A DNA stretch of 64,000 nucleotides from Macrotis lagotis (GCF_037893015.1 NC_133658.1:284709719-284773718); one strand, 5' to 3'. Counted from the first letter of the stretch, positions 10,742 through 21,400 are shown. Numbers and translations are program-made. The notes: generated by a model from the sequence alone, not told the origin.

Positions 10742-12258
10742 GAAAAACAACCAACCTTGAAAACAGATCAAGAAGAAATAATTTGAACATTATTGGACTA
10801 TCTGAAAGCCACGATCAGGAGAAGAGCCTAGACTTCATTTTTCAAGAAATAATACAACAAAGAGATCCTAGAAGCTGAGGGTAAAATAGAAATTGAGAGA
10901 ATTCACTGGTCACCCCCTGAAAGAGATCCCAAAAGAAAAACTTCCAGGAATATTATAGCCAAATTCCAAAACTCCCAAATCAAAGAGAACATGCTAAAAG
11001 CTGCCAGAAACAGACATTTCAACTACTGAGCCTCCATAGTCAGAATTACACAGGATCTGGCAGCATCTACATTAAGGACTTGTAGGGATCAGAATATGAT
11101 ATTCCAGAAGGCAAAATATCTTGGTTTACAACTGATAATCAACTACCCAGAAAAACTGAACATCCTCTTTCAGGGGAAAAGATGGATTTTCAATGAAACA
11201 GTAGACTTTCAAACTTCCCTAATGAGATGACCAGAGCCGAACAGAAATTTTCATCTCCAAATACAGGACTCTGGTGAAGCATAGAGGGTGTGGAAGAGAT
11301 GGACTAACTATGAGGAACTTGATGATGTTGAACTGTTTTTATTCCTGCATGGGAAGAAGATATTGATAACTCATATGAACTTTCTCATTTATAAGAGCTG
11401 TTAGAAGGAGCATATATAGACAAGACATAGGAAGGAGCAGAATATAATAGTATGATGTGGTAAAGGGATGGAGTCAATGGGTGGTGGGGGAAAGTACTGG
11501 GAGGAAGGAAAAGGAGATGAAGAAGAATCTGAGAGATTCCACATAAGTGTCAAGAAAAAGATTTTTCAATGGAGCTGAAAGGGGGAATGCAAGGGGGAAT
11601 GAATGAGTTTTCATTCTCATCATAAATGGCTCAGGGAGGAAATGATATGCACACTTAATAGAGTGAGGAAATCTGACTTGCTCTGGAGAAGGATGGGAGG
11701 AAAGGGACGGGATGAGAGGAAATGGGGGGAGGGAAGGGGGAAATAAGTGATAGAAGAGAGGAAAGATCAAGGGAAGGGTACTCAGATGCAACAAAATTTT
11801 GGACAGGGCCAGTATGAAAGGAGAGGGAGAATAGAATAAATGAGAGTGGGGAGGAATAGAGTGGAGGTACAGCTAGTAATAGCAACTGAGGGGAAAATAT
11901 TGAAGCAACTTCTCTGGTGGACTTATGATAGGGAAAGCAACTCACCCAGAGACAGAGCCATTGAAATCTGAACACAGACTTAGCTACATTTTTTTTCTTT
12001 TCTCTCTCTACATATTCTTGAGGTTTCCCATCTTCTTGGGGGGGGGGAAGGGGGTTTATGTTTATTTTTATGTTTACTCTTATAACATTCAATTTATATC
12101 AATGTATGGCATCAAAACAATGTAGAGACTGTCATACAGCCTTCAGGGGGAAGGGAGGAGGGGGGAAAATTGTAGAATTCAGAGACTTGCAAAAAATGAT
12201 GGGTACATATTACTATTTTATATAATTGGAAAACAAACAAAATGTTAAAAAAATTAAT
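10742..12258 (+). mobile_element. HAL1-like copy 2, 3' part
   Basis: Continues the copy interrupted at 4301. ORF1 resumes, ends at 11284 and is followed by a 3' UTR closely matching 355-1258. The last block (about 12080-12170) is L1-like: ACATTCAATTTATATCAATG, a CAATGTAGAGACTGTCA segment and a G-run. It then has an extra tail with GACTTGCAAAAAATGATGGG and CAAACAAAATGTTAAAAAAA. No ORF2 is present at any point. Confidence 0.85.
10752..11284 (+). pseudogene. ORF1 C-terminal half, HAL1-like copy 2
   Basis: Encodes the RNA-recognition motif (NLNIIGLSESHDQEKSLDFI) and C-terminal domain (RITQDLAAS near 11040). A short deletion near 10860 removes the LLQENCPD-type stretch and shifts frame. The TGA at about 11026-11028 (aac tac tga) is at the same codon as in copy 1. 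The terminal stop is TAG 11282-11284 after DSGEA. Confidence 0.85.
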
Positions 12259-12469
12259 AGAATCCAAAAAAATAATAGAAAATGGAATGAAGTACCCAAA
12301 CATCATCAGTACACTCATTACACTGCCAGAGATCAGTTCTTCCCCAAACTTCCATTTAAAGAGGTGTTTTCATTTCTTACCTGGTTATAATCCTTTGGAT
12401 TTCATCATACCTTATGCTAGTTGTCTCCCCCCATTTCTTCTTTTCAGATTCTATTTATATGTTGTTTTC

Positions 12470-12600
12470 TCACATTAGATTATAAGATCCTTGGAAAAAA
12501 GAAACCATCTTTCTTTGTTCATATTTGTATCCCCAGCACTTAACAAAGCACTTGACACCTAACTAGCAAGTACATAGTACTTGATAAATATTGAATGTCT
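12470..12600 (+). mobile_element. L2-like LINE 3' end
   Basis: The block order is that of an L2 3' end: ATTAGATTATAAGATCCTTGG, then TATTTGTATCCCCAGCACTT, AGCAAGTACATAGTACTTGA and TAAATATTGAATG. Confidence 0.65.
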
Positions 12601-13194
12601 GACTGGTAGCTTTTATTTGAGGACCTCAAGTGCTAGGGTTACCTTCTTTTCTACCCATACTGCTTTTGGCCAGCTATTATTAATAAGACATGGATTATTC
12701 AGGAATGTATATTTTTTGACTGTGGTATTTTATTTTATTTTTACTCAAGGAGTAAGGGGACACTGAAAAATTAAATTAAAAAGTTTCATTTTATAATGAA
12801 TACAAATTTGTTCTCTGAAAATGTCATTCATTGAAAAATGGGAAGAATCACTCAATTTAGCAAATTAAATTATCAGCTAATGTTTATTGAACAACTACTC
12901 TTTGTTGGGTATTATGCTAAGCATAAGTGCAGGGGGCATGCAGACAGAAAAGAAAGCTAGAGGCTCAAAAGCTAGAGGCAAAAAACTATTTCCAATGGTC
13001 AAATACAGAATCCTGTCCCTGATCGTAAATATTAAGAGATAATTTAGAGATTACTTCATTTATTCTTGTAGAAGTATTGTTATGTAGTAGAACTACCCAT
13101 CAAGCTTAAAGCCAAGTAATCTGACATATTATATTATAGTCTACCAATTTCTTAATCTTCAAATAAGACTGATAATATCTATCTTACTAACCTT

Positions 13195-13315
13195 TAATCA
13201 ACAAACCTTTATTTCATGTCTACTATGCACTGTCCTAGGTGCTAAAGATGGAAAAATAGAAACAAAACAGTGATCTTACATTCTTCTCTCAGGGAGTTTA
13301 TATTCTATCAATAAT
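13195..13315 (+). repeat. Ancient dispersed repeat, class unknown
   Basis: Shows the order CAACAAACCTTTATTTCATG, CTATGCACTGTCCTAGGTGC, then CAGGGAGTTTATATTCTATC. The same order starts the longer copy at 29361. Confidence 0.45.
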
Positions 13316-13474
13316 ATAATGATTATTTATTTGGAGAGCACATTGAAAATTATAAAATTCTATACAAATGTAAGAAGTCATTTATTAAATGGCTACCATG
13401 GGTGCAGACTCAAACTAAGCAAAAAGGTTTAGAAGAAGTCAACATAGGAGCTTATATTCTAGCTGTTAAAGGAA

Positions 13475-13665
13475 CGTGTCATATAACAGAGTAATATGGA
13501 AGTAGAAAAATAACTTGAAATCTCACATCCTAATTTTACAAATATTGACACTGAAGAACAAAGAAGGAAAAGTTCAGCATCAGGAGATAATTTACTGGTG
13601 GTGCCTGAATTTGAACCCAAGTCACAAGACTTACAATTCCAGGCTCTCTGCAACATGCTAAGCTA
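13475..13665 (-). mobile_element. MIR-like CORE-SINE relic
   Basis: Decayed antisense SINE: AATTTTACAAATATTGACACTG is the counterpart of the usual TTTTACAGATGAGGAAACTG, followed by TGAATTTGAACCCAAGTC (box B complement). Confidence 0.5.
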
Positions 13666-14159
13666 TCTTAATACCTGATGGCATGGTATAAAAAAGTGCC
13701 ATGGGAAATGAAAAAAAAAAAGGAAGCTGCTCAGGAATGGAAGATTTTCTTGGTTGATTCTTCAGAGAGTTTTTGGGAGATGAGCCTTCAGAAAAATCAA
13801 AGCTTTAGCACCACCTAGTGAAACTATTCCTAATCCTAGAGAAAAGCCCCTTCTAGGACAGCCTGATCCCATCATCACCAGCTACCTTTGACCCAAAGAA
13901 ACCTCAGGTCCATGGTGGTACTCTTCTTTTTTCTCTAGGATCTTATAAATCATGTGTAGGTCGTTGAAACCTAGTGCTGGAAAGGATCATTGAGGGTCTC
14001 AGAGGTTAGTACAATTCCCAGATGAAAGTTTCATGAAAGAAGGAAGGTGAGAACAGAGATGACTACTCATCCTGGAGCTGCAATTTCTGGGAGTAGGAAG
14101 TAGTCTTCTCATGGTATCATTCCAAGATTACCTCCAGGGAGACTTTATCTCTCTTACTC

Positions 14160-14275
14160 CCTATAGTAGAATATAAAATGCTTGAGGGCAGAAAATATTT
14201 TGTTTTTGTTTTTGTTTTTAATTCTTCCTTGCTTACACATAGTAAATGTTTAATGAATGTTTACTGAATTGACTC
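14160..14275 (+). mobile_element. L2-like LINE 3' end
   Basis: TAGAATATAAAATGCTTGAGGGCAG is followed by a TTTTTG-type run, then ACACATAGTAAATGTTTAAT and GAATGTTTACTGAATTGA, the standard L2 terminal order. Confidence 0.7.
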
Positions 14276-14654
14276 CTAGGCAAGTACACTCCCTGGGTAC
14301 TAACCTGAAGTATAGACCCTTTGGATCAGTCTTCCCCCCACCCCCAAAGCTCTTTGACATCTTATGGAAATCTGATATATAGCAAGGCATCAGTGCATGA
14401 TATTTCCCCCCTTTCTTGATATAACAGAAGGAAATAGAGGATATAGGGATATGAATGTATATAAACCCTCAACTATTCCCTGTTTTTTATTGCTTTTAAG
14501 AAAGAAAACCATAAGAACATGTAGCTTCTCATCCCTATGATACTAATTCTCCACACACAACTCCAATCCACTTCCTGCCCTCAGGTTCCATCTTCTCCTT
14601 TAAGCCTTCCCAAATATTTCCAATAGAGCCTTAGAACCTGAGGAAATAGTCTCT

Positions 14655-14795
14655 TGAATTGTTCTCTTCAGGAGCAGTACAGAGTAATGAAATTCTCAGT
14701 CAGAACACTTGAATTCTAGTCATCCTTCTGACACTGCCTCCATAAGTAATATACTCCAACAAGGCCCTCAGTTTCTTGAAACTTCCAACTCCAAC
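14655..14795 (+). mobile_element. MIR-like SINE relic
   Basis: Weak match: CTCAGTCAGAACACTTGAATTCTAG stands where box B should be, then CTGACACTGCC and CTCAGTTTCTTG. Confidence 0.4.
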
Positions 14796-15189
14796 TTCCT
14801 ATACATGTTAGGGCTCAGGGTTAAAGATTCTAAGTAAGGTCAGCAGGCAGGAATATTTAGTGTAAATGACTTTTCTTTCTTTTGCCTTCTTTTTTTTAAA
14901 AGAAAAGGAAAATATAGAAGGCTAAGATGACAGCTGGTCCCAGTTTTTGTTCAGTGTCATTTCTATGCAGGCTCTGCTCCTATGAGTCATGATCTGCCCT
15001 CAGCAGCTTCTAACTGAGATCAGGTCAGGGGCAAGATGGATAAGCAGACTGGAAAACATGTGTCAGAGTCCCAACAGCATTGTCTGCCTGAGGAAGTTCT
15101 GACCAGTCCCACTTCACCCTCTGTACTCACAGAAAAGAAGACTTCCCTACTCAGTCTACCCCAGTCTTATGGGGTGAGGCAACAAGAAC

Positions 15190-15365
15190 TAACAATTAGG
15201 AAATATTAGATTCTAAGGACAGTTGTGTCACTAATTTACCCCAAGAATTTGGGCAAGTCCTTTTCTTTCCCTGGTGTCCTTCATAAAATGAAGGGGTTGG
15301 ATATACTGATCTTTAGGAAGGATTCCAGCTTTAATATCCTATGGATCTGAGGGTCAGTTGCAACA
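15190..15365 (+). mobile_element. MIR-like SINE relic
   Basis: TTGTGTCACTAATTTACC, TTGGGCAAGTCCTTTTC and AAATGAAGGGGTTGGATATA follow the CORE-SINE order, with a tail ATCCTATGGATCTG. Confidence 0.5.
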
Positions 15366-15974
15366 GAATTGGTTCAATATGGGATGTGTTCCTCTGACTG
15401 AAAAACCAGGTCAAGAGGGAGCAAAGTTTCCAGAAATCATTACACTTTACCCATGTGCTTGCTCACAGATCTAACAGTGGGAATTCCATTTATACATACC
15501 AGGCATAGGAAAGCTAATCTATAGAATACTATTTGTATTATTAGAGAGGTGAGAAAGATATTAATTGACTAAATGTCTCTCAGGAAGCTGTTGTTCCAAA
15601 CTATGCTTAACCAGAGATTTGGGACTCATTGGGAATCTTTTGGAGCAAAAGATTCCATATAGGATTGGCTGCAGGAAAGCATGGAAGTTGCCTTCAGTTC
15701 TAATAATTTATTTGGAAATTATGAAAGCCAATGCAGTTCCAAGTGTTTAGGGATGAACTCACTAATATTTAATCAGCAGCAGATGTTGCTGGAGGGTGTG
15801 GGCAGTCATTTCTGAAGCATATGGACTTTTTTTAATGTTCATACTTCAAAAATCTTTAGAAATATATTTGTTTTTTTTCTGGGGAGCAGGCTTCAATGGA
15901 ACTTTATGAAACTGTTCAATTTCTTACCCCTAATATGGGTTCAGATCGACTTCTCTTTAAGATGTCTTAATCTA

Positions 15975-16130
15975 GGGGCAGCTAGGTGGCGCAGTGGATA
16001 AAGCACTGGCCCTGGAGTCAGGGGTACCTGGGTTCAAATCTGACCCCAGACACTTAATAATTACCTAGCTGTGTGGCCTTGGGCAAGCCACTTAACCCCA
16101 TTTGCCTTGCAAAAACCTAAAAAAAAAAAA
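15975..16130 (+). mobile_element. WSINE1-type SINE, full length
   Basis: Complete head-to-tail copy: GGGGCAGCTAGGTGGCGCAG, GTTCAAATC box B, AGCTGTGTGGCCTTGGGCAA, CCATTTGCCTTGC and a run of 12 A. It is flanked by a 13-bp duplication GATGTCTTAATCT (15961-15973) / GATGTCTTAGTCT (16131-16143), one mismatch. RNA polymerase III boxes A and B are recognisable. Confidence 0.93.
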
Positions 16131-16137
16131 GATGTCT

Positions 16138-16310
16138 TAGTCTTTAAGGTTAATGAAACTTTAGTGTCACCACTAGCCTAATCCCATGAACAAGGAGTCC
16201 CAAACTAGCCTTCAAGGTTCAGTTCAAAACCCACCTCATGCAAGAAACCTTCTGGGATAGTTCCAATGTATACTCTGCCCTCCTAGGTCTGAAATCTTAT
16301 AGCAGAGTCA
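16138..16310 (+). mobile_element. L2-like LINE fragment
   Basis: CCTTCAAGGTTCAGTTCAAA, CACCTCATGCAAGAAACCTT and CTGCCCTCCTAGGTC are the conserved L2 3' UTR blocks upstream of its end. Confidence 0.6.
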
Positions 16311-16324
16311 GTGCTATATGATAG

Positions 16325-16465
16325 CATTTAAGTTTTATAAAATACCTTACAGCTTTATCTCCCTTGGTGTTTACAATCAACCTAGGAATTAGGGACTCTG
16401 GACATTACTTTTACCATTTTATAGATAAGGAAACTGAACCTCAGAAAAGATTGAACAATCTTTCA
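16325..16465 (-). mobile_element. MIR-like SINE relic
   Basis: Antisense order: TAAAATACCTTACAG, then TACCATTTTATAGATAAGGA and AACTGAACCTCAGAAAAGAT. Confidence 0.6.
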
Positions 16466-16830
16466 GTGTTCACATAAACTTTATGCATTGGAGATAAAAT
16501 TTGTAGTCAAGTCTGTCTCTTTTTCCATTAGTATTTTTTTCCTAGAAGATCCAACATTTATTCATTTTAACATATTTATTGGATACTTGTTATAGGCTCA
16601 GCTCTATGTTAAGAAAATCATTTCATGCATATTAGTCTTTTTGAGGAGTATGGTATAGTACAGTAGTGTCAAACTGAAATAGAAATGGGTCCACTCAGTC
16701 ATACAAACAAATCCCTTCAGCTGCATATTGACACAGAAAACCACATATTAACATTAATGTTCTCTTCCATTTTTATTCATTTTATTAATGATTTCTCTGT
16801 TACATTTTTTTCTGTTCAAGAGTGTTGCCT

Positions 16831-16933
16831 GGGGCAACTAGGTGGTGAAGTGGATAGAGCACTGGCCCTAGAATCAGAAGTATTTGAGTTCAAATCTGAC
16901 CCCACTGCCTTGCAAAAAACCTAAAAAAAAAAA
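16831..16933 (+). mobile_element. WSINE1-type SINE, internally deleted
   Basis: The head GGGGCAACTAGGTGGTGAAG runs to box B (GTTCAAATCTGACCCCA), then joins directly to CTGCCTTGCAAAAAACC. The central 50 bp, with TAATTACCTAGCTGTGTGG, are missing. Flanks AGTGTTGCCT (16821-16830) and AGGGTTGCCT (16933-16942) form the target duplication. Confidence 0.9.
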
Positions 16934-16943
16934 GGGTTGCCTG

Positions 16944-17094
16944 TTGGGGTGGATAGGTGGGGCAGTGGATAGAGCACCCGCCCTGGAGTCAGGAGTACCT
17001 AAATTCAAATCCAACCTCAGAGGCTTAATAATTACCTAGCTGTGTGGCCATGGGCAAGCCACTTAACCCCATTGCCTTGCAAAAAGAAAAAAAA
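16944..17094 (+). mobile_element. WSINE1-type SINE, tandem neighbour
   Basis: Full-length copy starting within 10 bp of the previous element, in the same direction, with TTAATAATTACCTAGCTGTG intact. The sequence after its tail, AGTGTGCC (17105-17112), resembles the target duplication of the neighbour. Confidence 0.9.
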
Positions 17095-17269
17095 CTTTTA
17101 AAAAAGTGTGCCATGTTTGACAACTCTGTGATAGCAATTATATAAGTGAACTTAGAATCAAGAATTAATGAATCAAAAAGCATTTATTGATTACTTACCA
17201 TATTCTAGATCCTGTGTTCAGGAAGACTTGGGAATAAATCCTGCATCAGATTCTAACTAGCTATGTTAT

Positions 17270-17435
17270 AATAAGATAGTCATTTAACTTTTCTGATTCT
17301 CCATTTCCTCATCTGCAAAATAGGGTTAATAATAGAATCTCTCTCACAGAGTTGCTGTGCAACTCAGATGAAATATTAAATATCATGTGCTTTGTTAGCC
17401 TTAAAGTGTGATAAAAAAATGTGACCTATATGAAT
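17270..17435 (+). mobile_element. MIR-like SINE, 3' part
   Basis: TTAACTTTTCTGATTCTCCA, TTTCCTCATCTGCAAAATAG and CAGAGTTGCTGTGCAACTCA follow the MIR core and 3' region. Confidence 0.65.
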
Positions 17436-17889
17436 TAATAAGTTACTATTTACTATTCTCTCTTCCCCTTTCACCCTTTCAAGGGTACCTACTATAAACC
17501 ACTGATCATGCCTTATACTCTTCTAATGGAATCTATATATTAAAGGGACACAGTAAATTCATGTTGATTGATAAACATTACCAGCAGTTGGGTCTAAGAT
17601 GTGTTAGGAAGACTATGCCTCCCTTGAAAACTTTCAAATTCCATTGCCAGTAGTCAGAGGGATGGCCACATCTCAGTATCTGAACTTTACACTTAGAATC
17701 CCATTGTGCTGCAGGAAAATACAAGTTAAGGAAAACAACACTGACTTCCAAGTTAGTTCCCTTCCCTTCAGACCCTCCTTAGACTCTGATTTACTTAGCA
17801 CAGGAGCTAATGATAAGTTCTTGCCAATAGCTGATCTGAAAGTCAGCGTTCTTGTCTTAATCTGTCACATGCTGCTATCTGATCTCAAA

Positions 17890-18065
17890 TAAGTGATATA
17901 ATAGAAAGAGTCTTGAGTTTGGAGTAAGAAGACCTGAATCTAAATGATGGCATTGCTATTTGTGTGACCTTGAACTTCCATCTCTAGGCCTCAGTTTTCT
18001 CATCTGTAATATGATGGGATTGACTTACATCACCTCCAGTTCTTTCTCACTCTGGATTCTTTCCC
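17890..18065 (+). mobile_element. MIR-like SINE
   Basis: TGGAGTAAGAAGACCTGAAT, GTGTGACCTTGAACTTCC, CTCAGTTTTCTCATCTGTAA, then a short 3' end with GATTGACTTACATCACC. Confidence 0.65.
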
Positions 18066-18215
18066 AATTTGTTCACTGGAAAGAGGAAGATGTGGGTGTG
18101 ATAAGTAGGATAGAGTAGAAAGAAGACCACACTGGGTCCTAGCTCTACCTTTAACATATGACCTCATCAGTCACATCTGTTTCCTGGATCTCCGTTTTAG
18201 ACCACATTCTAGGAT

Positions 18216-19600
18216 TCAGTTATTACAATGTTTAGATGAGTTTTAATGTTAAAGTTCAGTGAGATTTAATGTTAATTTACAAGATGAATTTTCAAACTGT
18301 CTCAATAGAAAATTACCCTATCCCTACCCCCACCCTTGTGCCAGCTACAGTGAAGCTGCTGAAAATAATCTTACATAACCCTGAAAATACAGATTTGGAG
18401 GCTTTCCCAGTCCATCTGAGGCTCATTACACTCTGGGTATTAGATGCAGGTTAGTTTTTAATAAACTCTTGGTCCAGTGAACTTTAGCACTGAAGCTATA
18501 TGGTGGTTCTTCCAAGTTCTGGAGGAACTACAGACCATTTGTAGATTGATGATACAGCTCTCTTTACAGGAAGCTGTGGATATTCAAGGAGTTTAGTTGC
18601 TTATCCTAAAGTTAAGGCCAGAAATTACAAACTGAAACAGAGTTGGCCTTACACATGCCTGGACTGGAAGGTCATAGAATTGTAGACTTTGTAGAGTCTA
18701 GTCCACAACAATGTAATTGGAAAGAAAATAAAAACTGAATACTGTTTTGGTAATTATAATGACTAAGCTGGCTCCAAGGAAAGGATGAGAAAACACACTT
18801 CACTCTCAACTTTACAGAGGTAGAGAACCATGGGTACTGGTCATTGCTTATATGAATAAACTTGGTTAATGTATTACAGCTTTTCCTGAATTCCTTTTTC
18901 CTTTTCTCTTTTTCAGTTTTTTGCAACAAGGGATACCTCTGTGATTGGAGAATTAAGTAAAGATGCATTTCAAAGTGGAAATTCATTGAAAAAGACATTT
19001 TAAAAAAATAAAGTCTCATCTAGCCCAATTTCTTCATTTTTAGATCTGAAAACAGGACTGAGAATGGAAAAGACTCTGTCTGAGATAGACAGCATGAGAT
19101 GCATAGAATAATAAGATTTACAGCTAGAAGAAACTACAGAAAACATCTGTTCCAAGACTCCATTTTTTTTTTTGGTTAGGGTATCCCAATTTCATGTAGG
19201 TTGGAGAGTAACAGCCATTCACAGTCCTAAACCCACTGTTGGTTGGTATGAAAGTTTGTTCTGCTCCTTTTCTGACCTAAGACAGTTTGCCCCTCTTTAG
19301 GTAGCCCATTGAGTCTCCTCACTCATGAGGGTCACTAAATAGTAGTAAAAATAGCACATGTACTTCATCAGCTTTAGCCCTATACAATCAGCTCAGATCA
19401 ACTCAGAATTCTTAAGGTCAAGCAATCTACCAGGTTGAGCCTCCTCTAAGTAAGAATGTGAGATGTATGCTACCACACTGGACCGAGTCTCTAATTTTGC
19501 ATGGAAACTGGAACAGTTATTGTGATTTTCCCATGATCATACAAGTAGTAAAATAAAAGAATTTAGAATCAAATCTAGGTCTTCAGAGTTCTTCAGAGTG
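18216..19600. other. Gene-free interval, nothing assigned
   Basis: About 1.4 kb after a possible decayed SINE at 18100-18215. Short open frames occur but none resembles a known protein and none recurs. No tandem repeat or strong hairpin was noticed. Confidence 0.55.
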
Positions 19601-19750
19601 AACTGGAAAGGGGTTTTGAGTCCCTATTCTGGCAACAACTTGCATTACCTTGAAGAAATCACTTATGCTCTCTGTCCCTAGGTACTCTCTTCACAAATGA
19701 CTTGGATGTACATAAATGAAAAGATTCCTAACAAAGTCAGTGGAAAAATT
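19600..19750 (+). mobile_element. MIR-like SINE relic
   Basis: GGGGTTTTGAGTCCCTATTC, TACCTTGAAGAAATCACTTA and CTCTGTCCCTAGGTACTCTC preserve a CORE-SINE order with many changes. Confidence 0.4.
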
Positions 19751-19754
19751 TCAA

Positions 19755-19955
19755 AGGATCTTAGGACCATAGATTTAGAGCCAAATAGGATGTTGGAGGT
19801 CATCTAATCCAAAAACCTCATTTTACAAAGGAGGAAACTGAGGCCCATAAAGGTTAATGGACTTATCCAAAGATATGGGGATATTAAGTAGCAAAACCAG
19901 ACTTCAAACCTAGGCTCTCTGCCTCTAAATCACCCACTGTTCCCATTGTACTGCA
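19755..19955 (-). mobile_element. MIR-like SINE with AGGACCATAGATTTAGAG end
   Basis: Well-preserved antisense copy: GGTCATCTAATCCAAAAACC, CATTTTACAAAGGAGGAAAC, TGAGGCCCATAAAGGTTAAT, then GTAGCAAAACCAGACTTCAA. Confidence 0.7.
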
Positions 19956-20074
19956 CATTGGAGAGCATAATATATATATCTCATGGAAGCAAAGGTCTAT
20001 TCAATGTTTTTTCCCCAAGAAAAGCCTTAAATGGAAATATGCCCTTATTAACCTCCTAAACCTAAAAATAATCT

Positions 20075-20225
20075 TTAGAATGTCAGAACTAGAAAAGCCC
20101 TTAAAAATAAAATTCTAGCATTGGAGAATTACCTAATCTCTTCATTTTAAAGATGAGGAAAGAGAAGTCAAGTTTCTTGGCCAAGGTGGTCAAGCAAGTA
20201 CCAGAACCAGGATTTAAATTCATTC
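20075..20225 (-). mobile_element. MIR-like SINE relic
   Basis: CTTCATTTTAAAGATGAGGA followed by TTTCTTGGCCAAGGTGGTC and ACCAGGATTTAAATTC. Confidence 0.55.
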
Positions 20226-20325
20226 TTTTCACTTTTATTACATGACTGCTATGCAAGAAAAGTACAGCAGGCACGTATAGAATAAACTACAATGGTTGTA
20301 ATGGTCCAGAACCTGCCTTTTTCTA

Positions 20326-20512
20326 AACCTAGAGTTCCCAACCTGGGTCTGGGAATTTTTTTCATATTTTTGTAATATTAATATTACAAAATATTAATAT
20401 TTTTGTAATCGTTTTCCTTTGCAATTCTATTTTATGCATTTAAAAAGATGATTCTGTGAAGGGTTTCAATCTTCCAAAAGCTAGTCCAGAACACAAAAAT
20501 GGCAGAGTCAGC
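20326..20512 (+). mobile_element. hAT-like DNA transposon relic (deletion form)
   Basis: Starts AGAGTTCCCAACCTGGGTCT, the altered form of a GGTTCTTAACCTGGGGTCC-type terminus. It then jumps to TTTTATGCATTTAAAAAGATGATTCTGTGAAGGG and AGTCCAGAACACAAAAA, which match the other end of the same family (see 36813). It is non-coding and encloses the palindrome at 20368-20391. The superfamily is judged from terminus shape only. Confidence 0.5.
20368..20391. repeat. 24-bp perfect palindrome
   Basis: TTTTGTAATATT and its exact reverse complement AATATTACAAAA are adjacent, with a further TATTAATATTTTTGTAAT just after. A+T only apart from the G/C pair in each arm. Confidence 0.8.
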
Positions 20513-20609
20513 TTTAGACAAAGAGAGCAGCTTGCTATCACTACTGATAAAACCAACAGAAATCCTCAATTGCAGTGGCAAATAAATTCTGTCAAATTGC
20601 AGCTTTCAG

Positions 20610-20750
20610 CAGGAAGGGATTTGTGAGTTCAACTAGTATAATCCTCTGATCTTAAAGAAGAGGAAGTCTAGAGAAGTGATGCCATTTGCCCAGGGACACA
20701 AAGACAGTAAGTGGCAGAGGAGGAGTAATTACTAAATCTCATGCTCATTT
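20610..20750 (-). mobile_element. MIR-like SINE relic
   Basis: AGTATAATCCTCTGATCTTA, AGTCTAGAGAAGTGATGCC, TTTGCCCAGGGACACAAAGA and AGTAAGTGGCAGAGGAGG. Confidence 0.55.
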
Positions 20751-21129
20751 ACTGCACCTCCCCCCCCACAAACTACCTCTAACCCTACTGTCTGTGTTCA
20801 GAATATGTTGAATGACAGAGAACAGAGACTTTTAACCAAACTTCAAAGAACTATAATAGGAATTATTTGGTCTTACTTCAGATTTTTGGGTGTGTAAATT
20901 TTGGGAAATTTTCCCAAGAGGCAAAAGCCTGGCCCATGTAAGAGAAAGGTTTCCAATATTCCCAGTAGAGAATAAGGAGGCTGATTCATCTAAGAATCAC
21001 TTTTTTTCCCCTCTTCCCATGAAGACTTTCCAAAAGCAATTCTCGCAAGATGCGATGACAAAGGTCTGGCCAACCCAGTCACAGTCTCTTCTCATTTCCT
21101 ATTTAGTTCTCCTTCTAGCTCATCTCAGT

Positions 21130-21235
21130 GCTTAGGTGGCTTAATGTAGTGGAGAAAACATTGGATTTTTGTCTCTATTGAGTCATTGGGCAAATGACTT
21201 CACCTTTCTGAGATTCCAGTTCTTCTAAAATGGTA
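21130..21235 (+). mobile_element. tRNA-derived SINE relic
   Basis: GCTTAGGTGGCTTAATGTAG is a worn SINE head; TGGGCAAATGACTTCACCTT follows in the expected order. Confidence 0.45.
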
Positions 21236-21269
21236 CCACTGCTCTCCTAAGCAACAAGGCTAGAAACCT

Positions 21270-21400
21270 GAAGGATGTTTTATTCTTCAATCTTTGCATT
21301 CAATATATCCCAAAATCCTGTTGAATCTATTTCTACAATGATTTTTTTCCAGTCATTCCCCAGGCCTGGTCCAGGTCCTCACTGGCCAAAACCCGAATTA
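21270..21400 (+). mobile_element. L2-like LINE fragment
   Basis: ATTCTTCAATCTTTGCATTC, CAAAATCCTGTTGAATCTAT and CTGGTCCAGGTCCTCA match the L2 coding-end block order. Confidence 0.55.

Larger units (their letters stand above)
12259..15974. other. Gene-free interval with L2 and MIR-like relics
   Basis: No coding region recognised. Named pieces within it are listed separately (12470, 13195, 13475, 14160, 14655, 15190). The remainder, mainly 12600-13190, 13665-14155, 14795-15185 and 15365-15970, shows no motif I can assign. Confidence 0.6.

Noticed and set aside
15975..16060. tRNA gene
   Set aside because: Box A and box B are present, but they belong to a SINE head; no cloverleaf with anticodon is intact.
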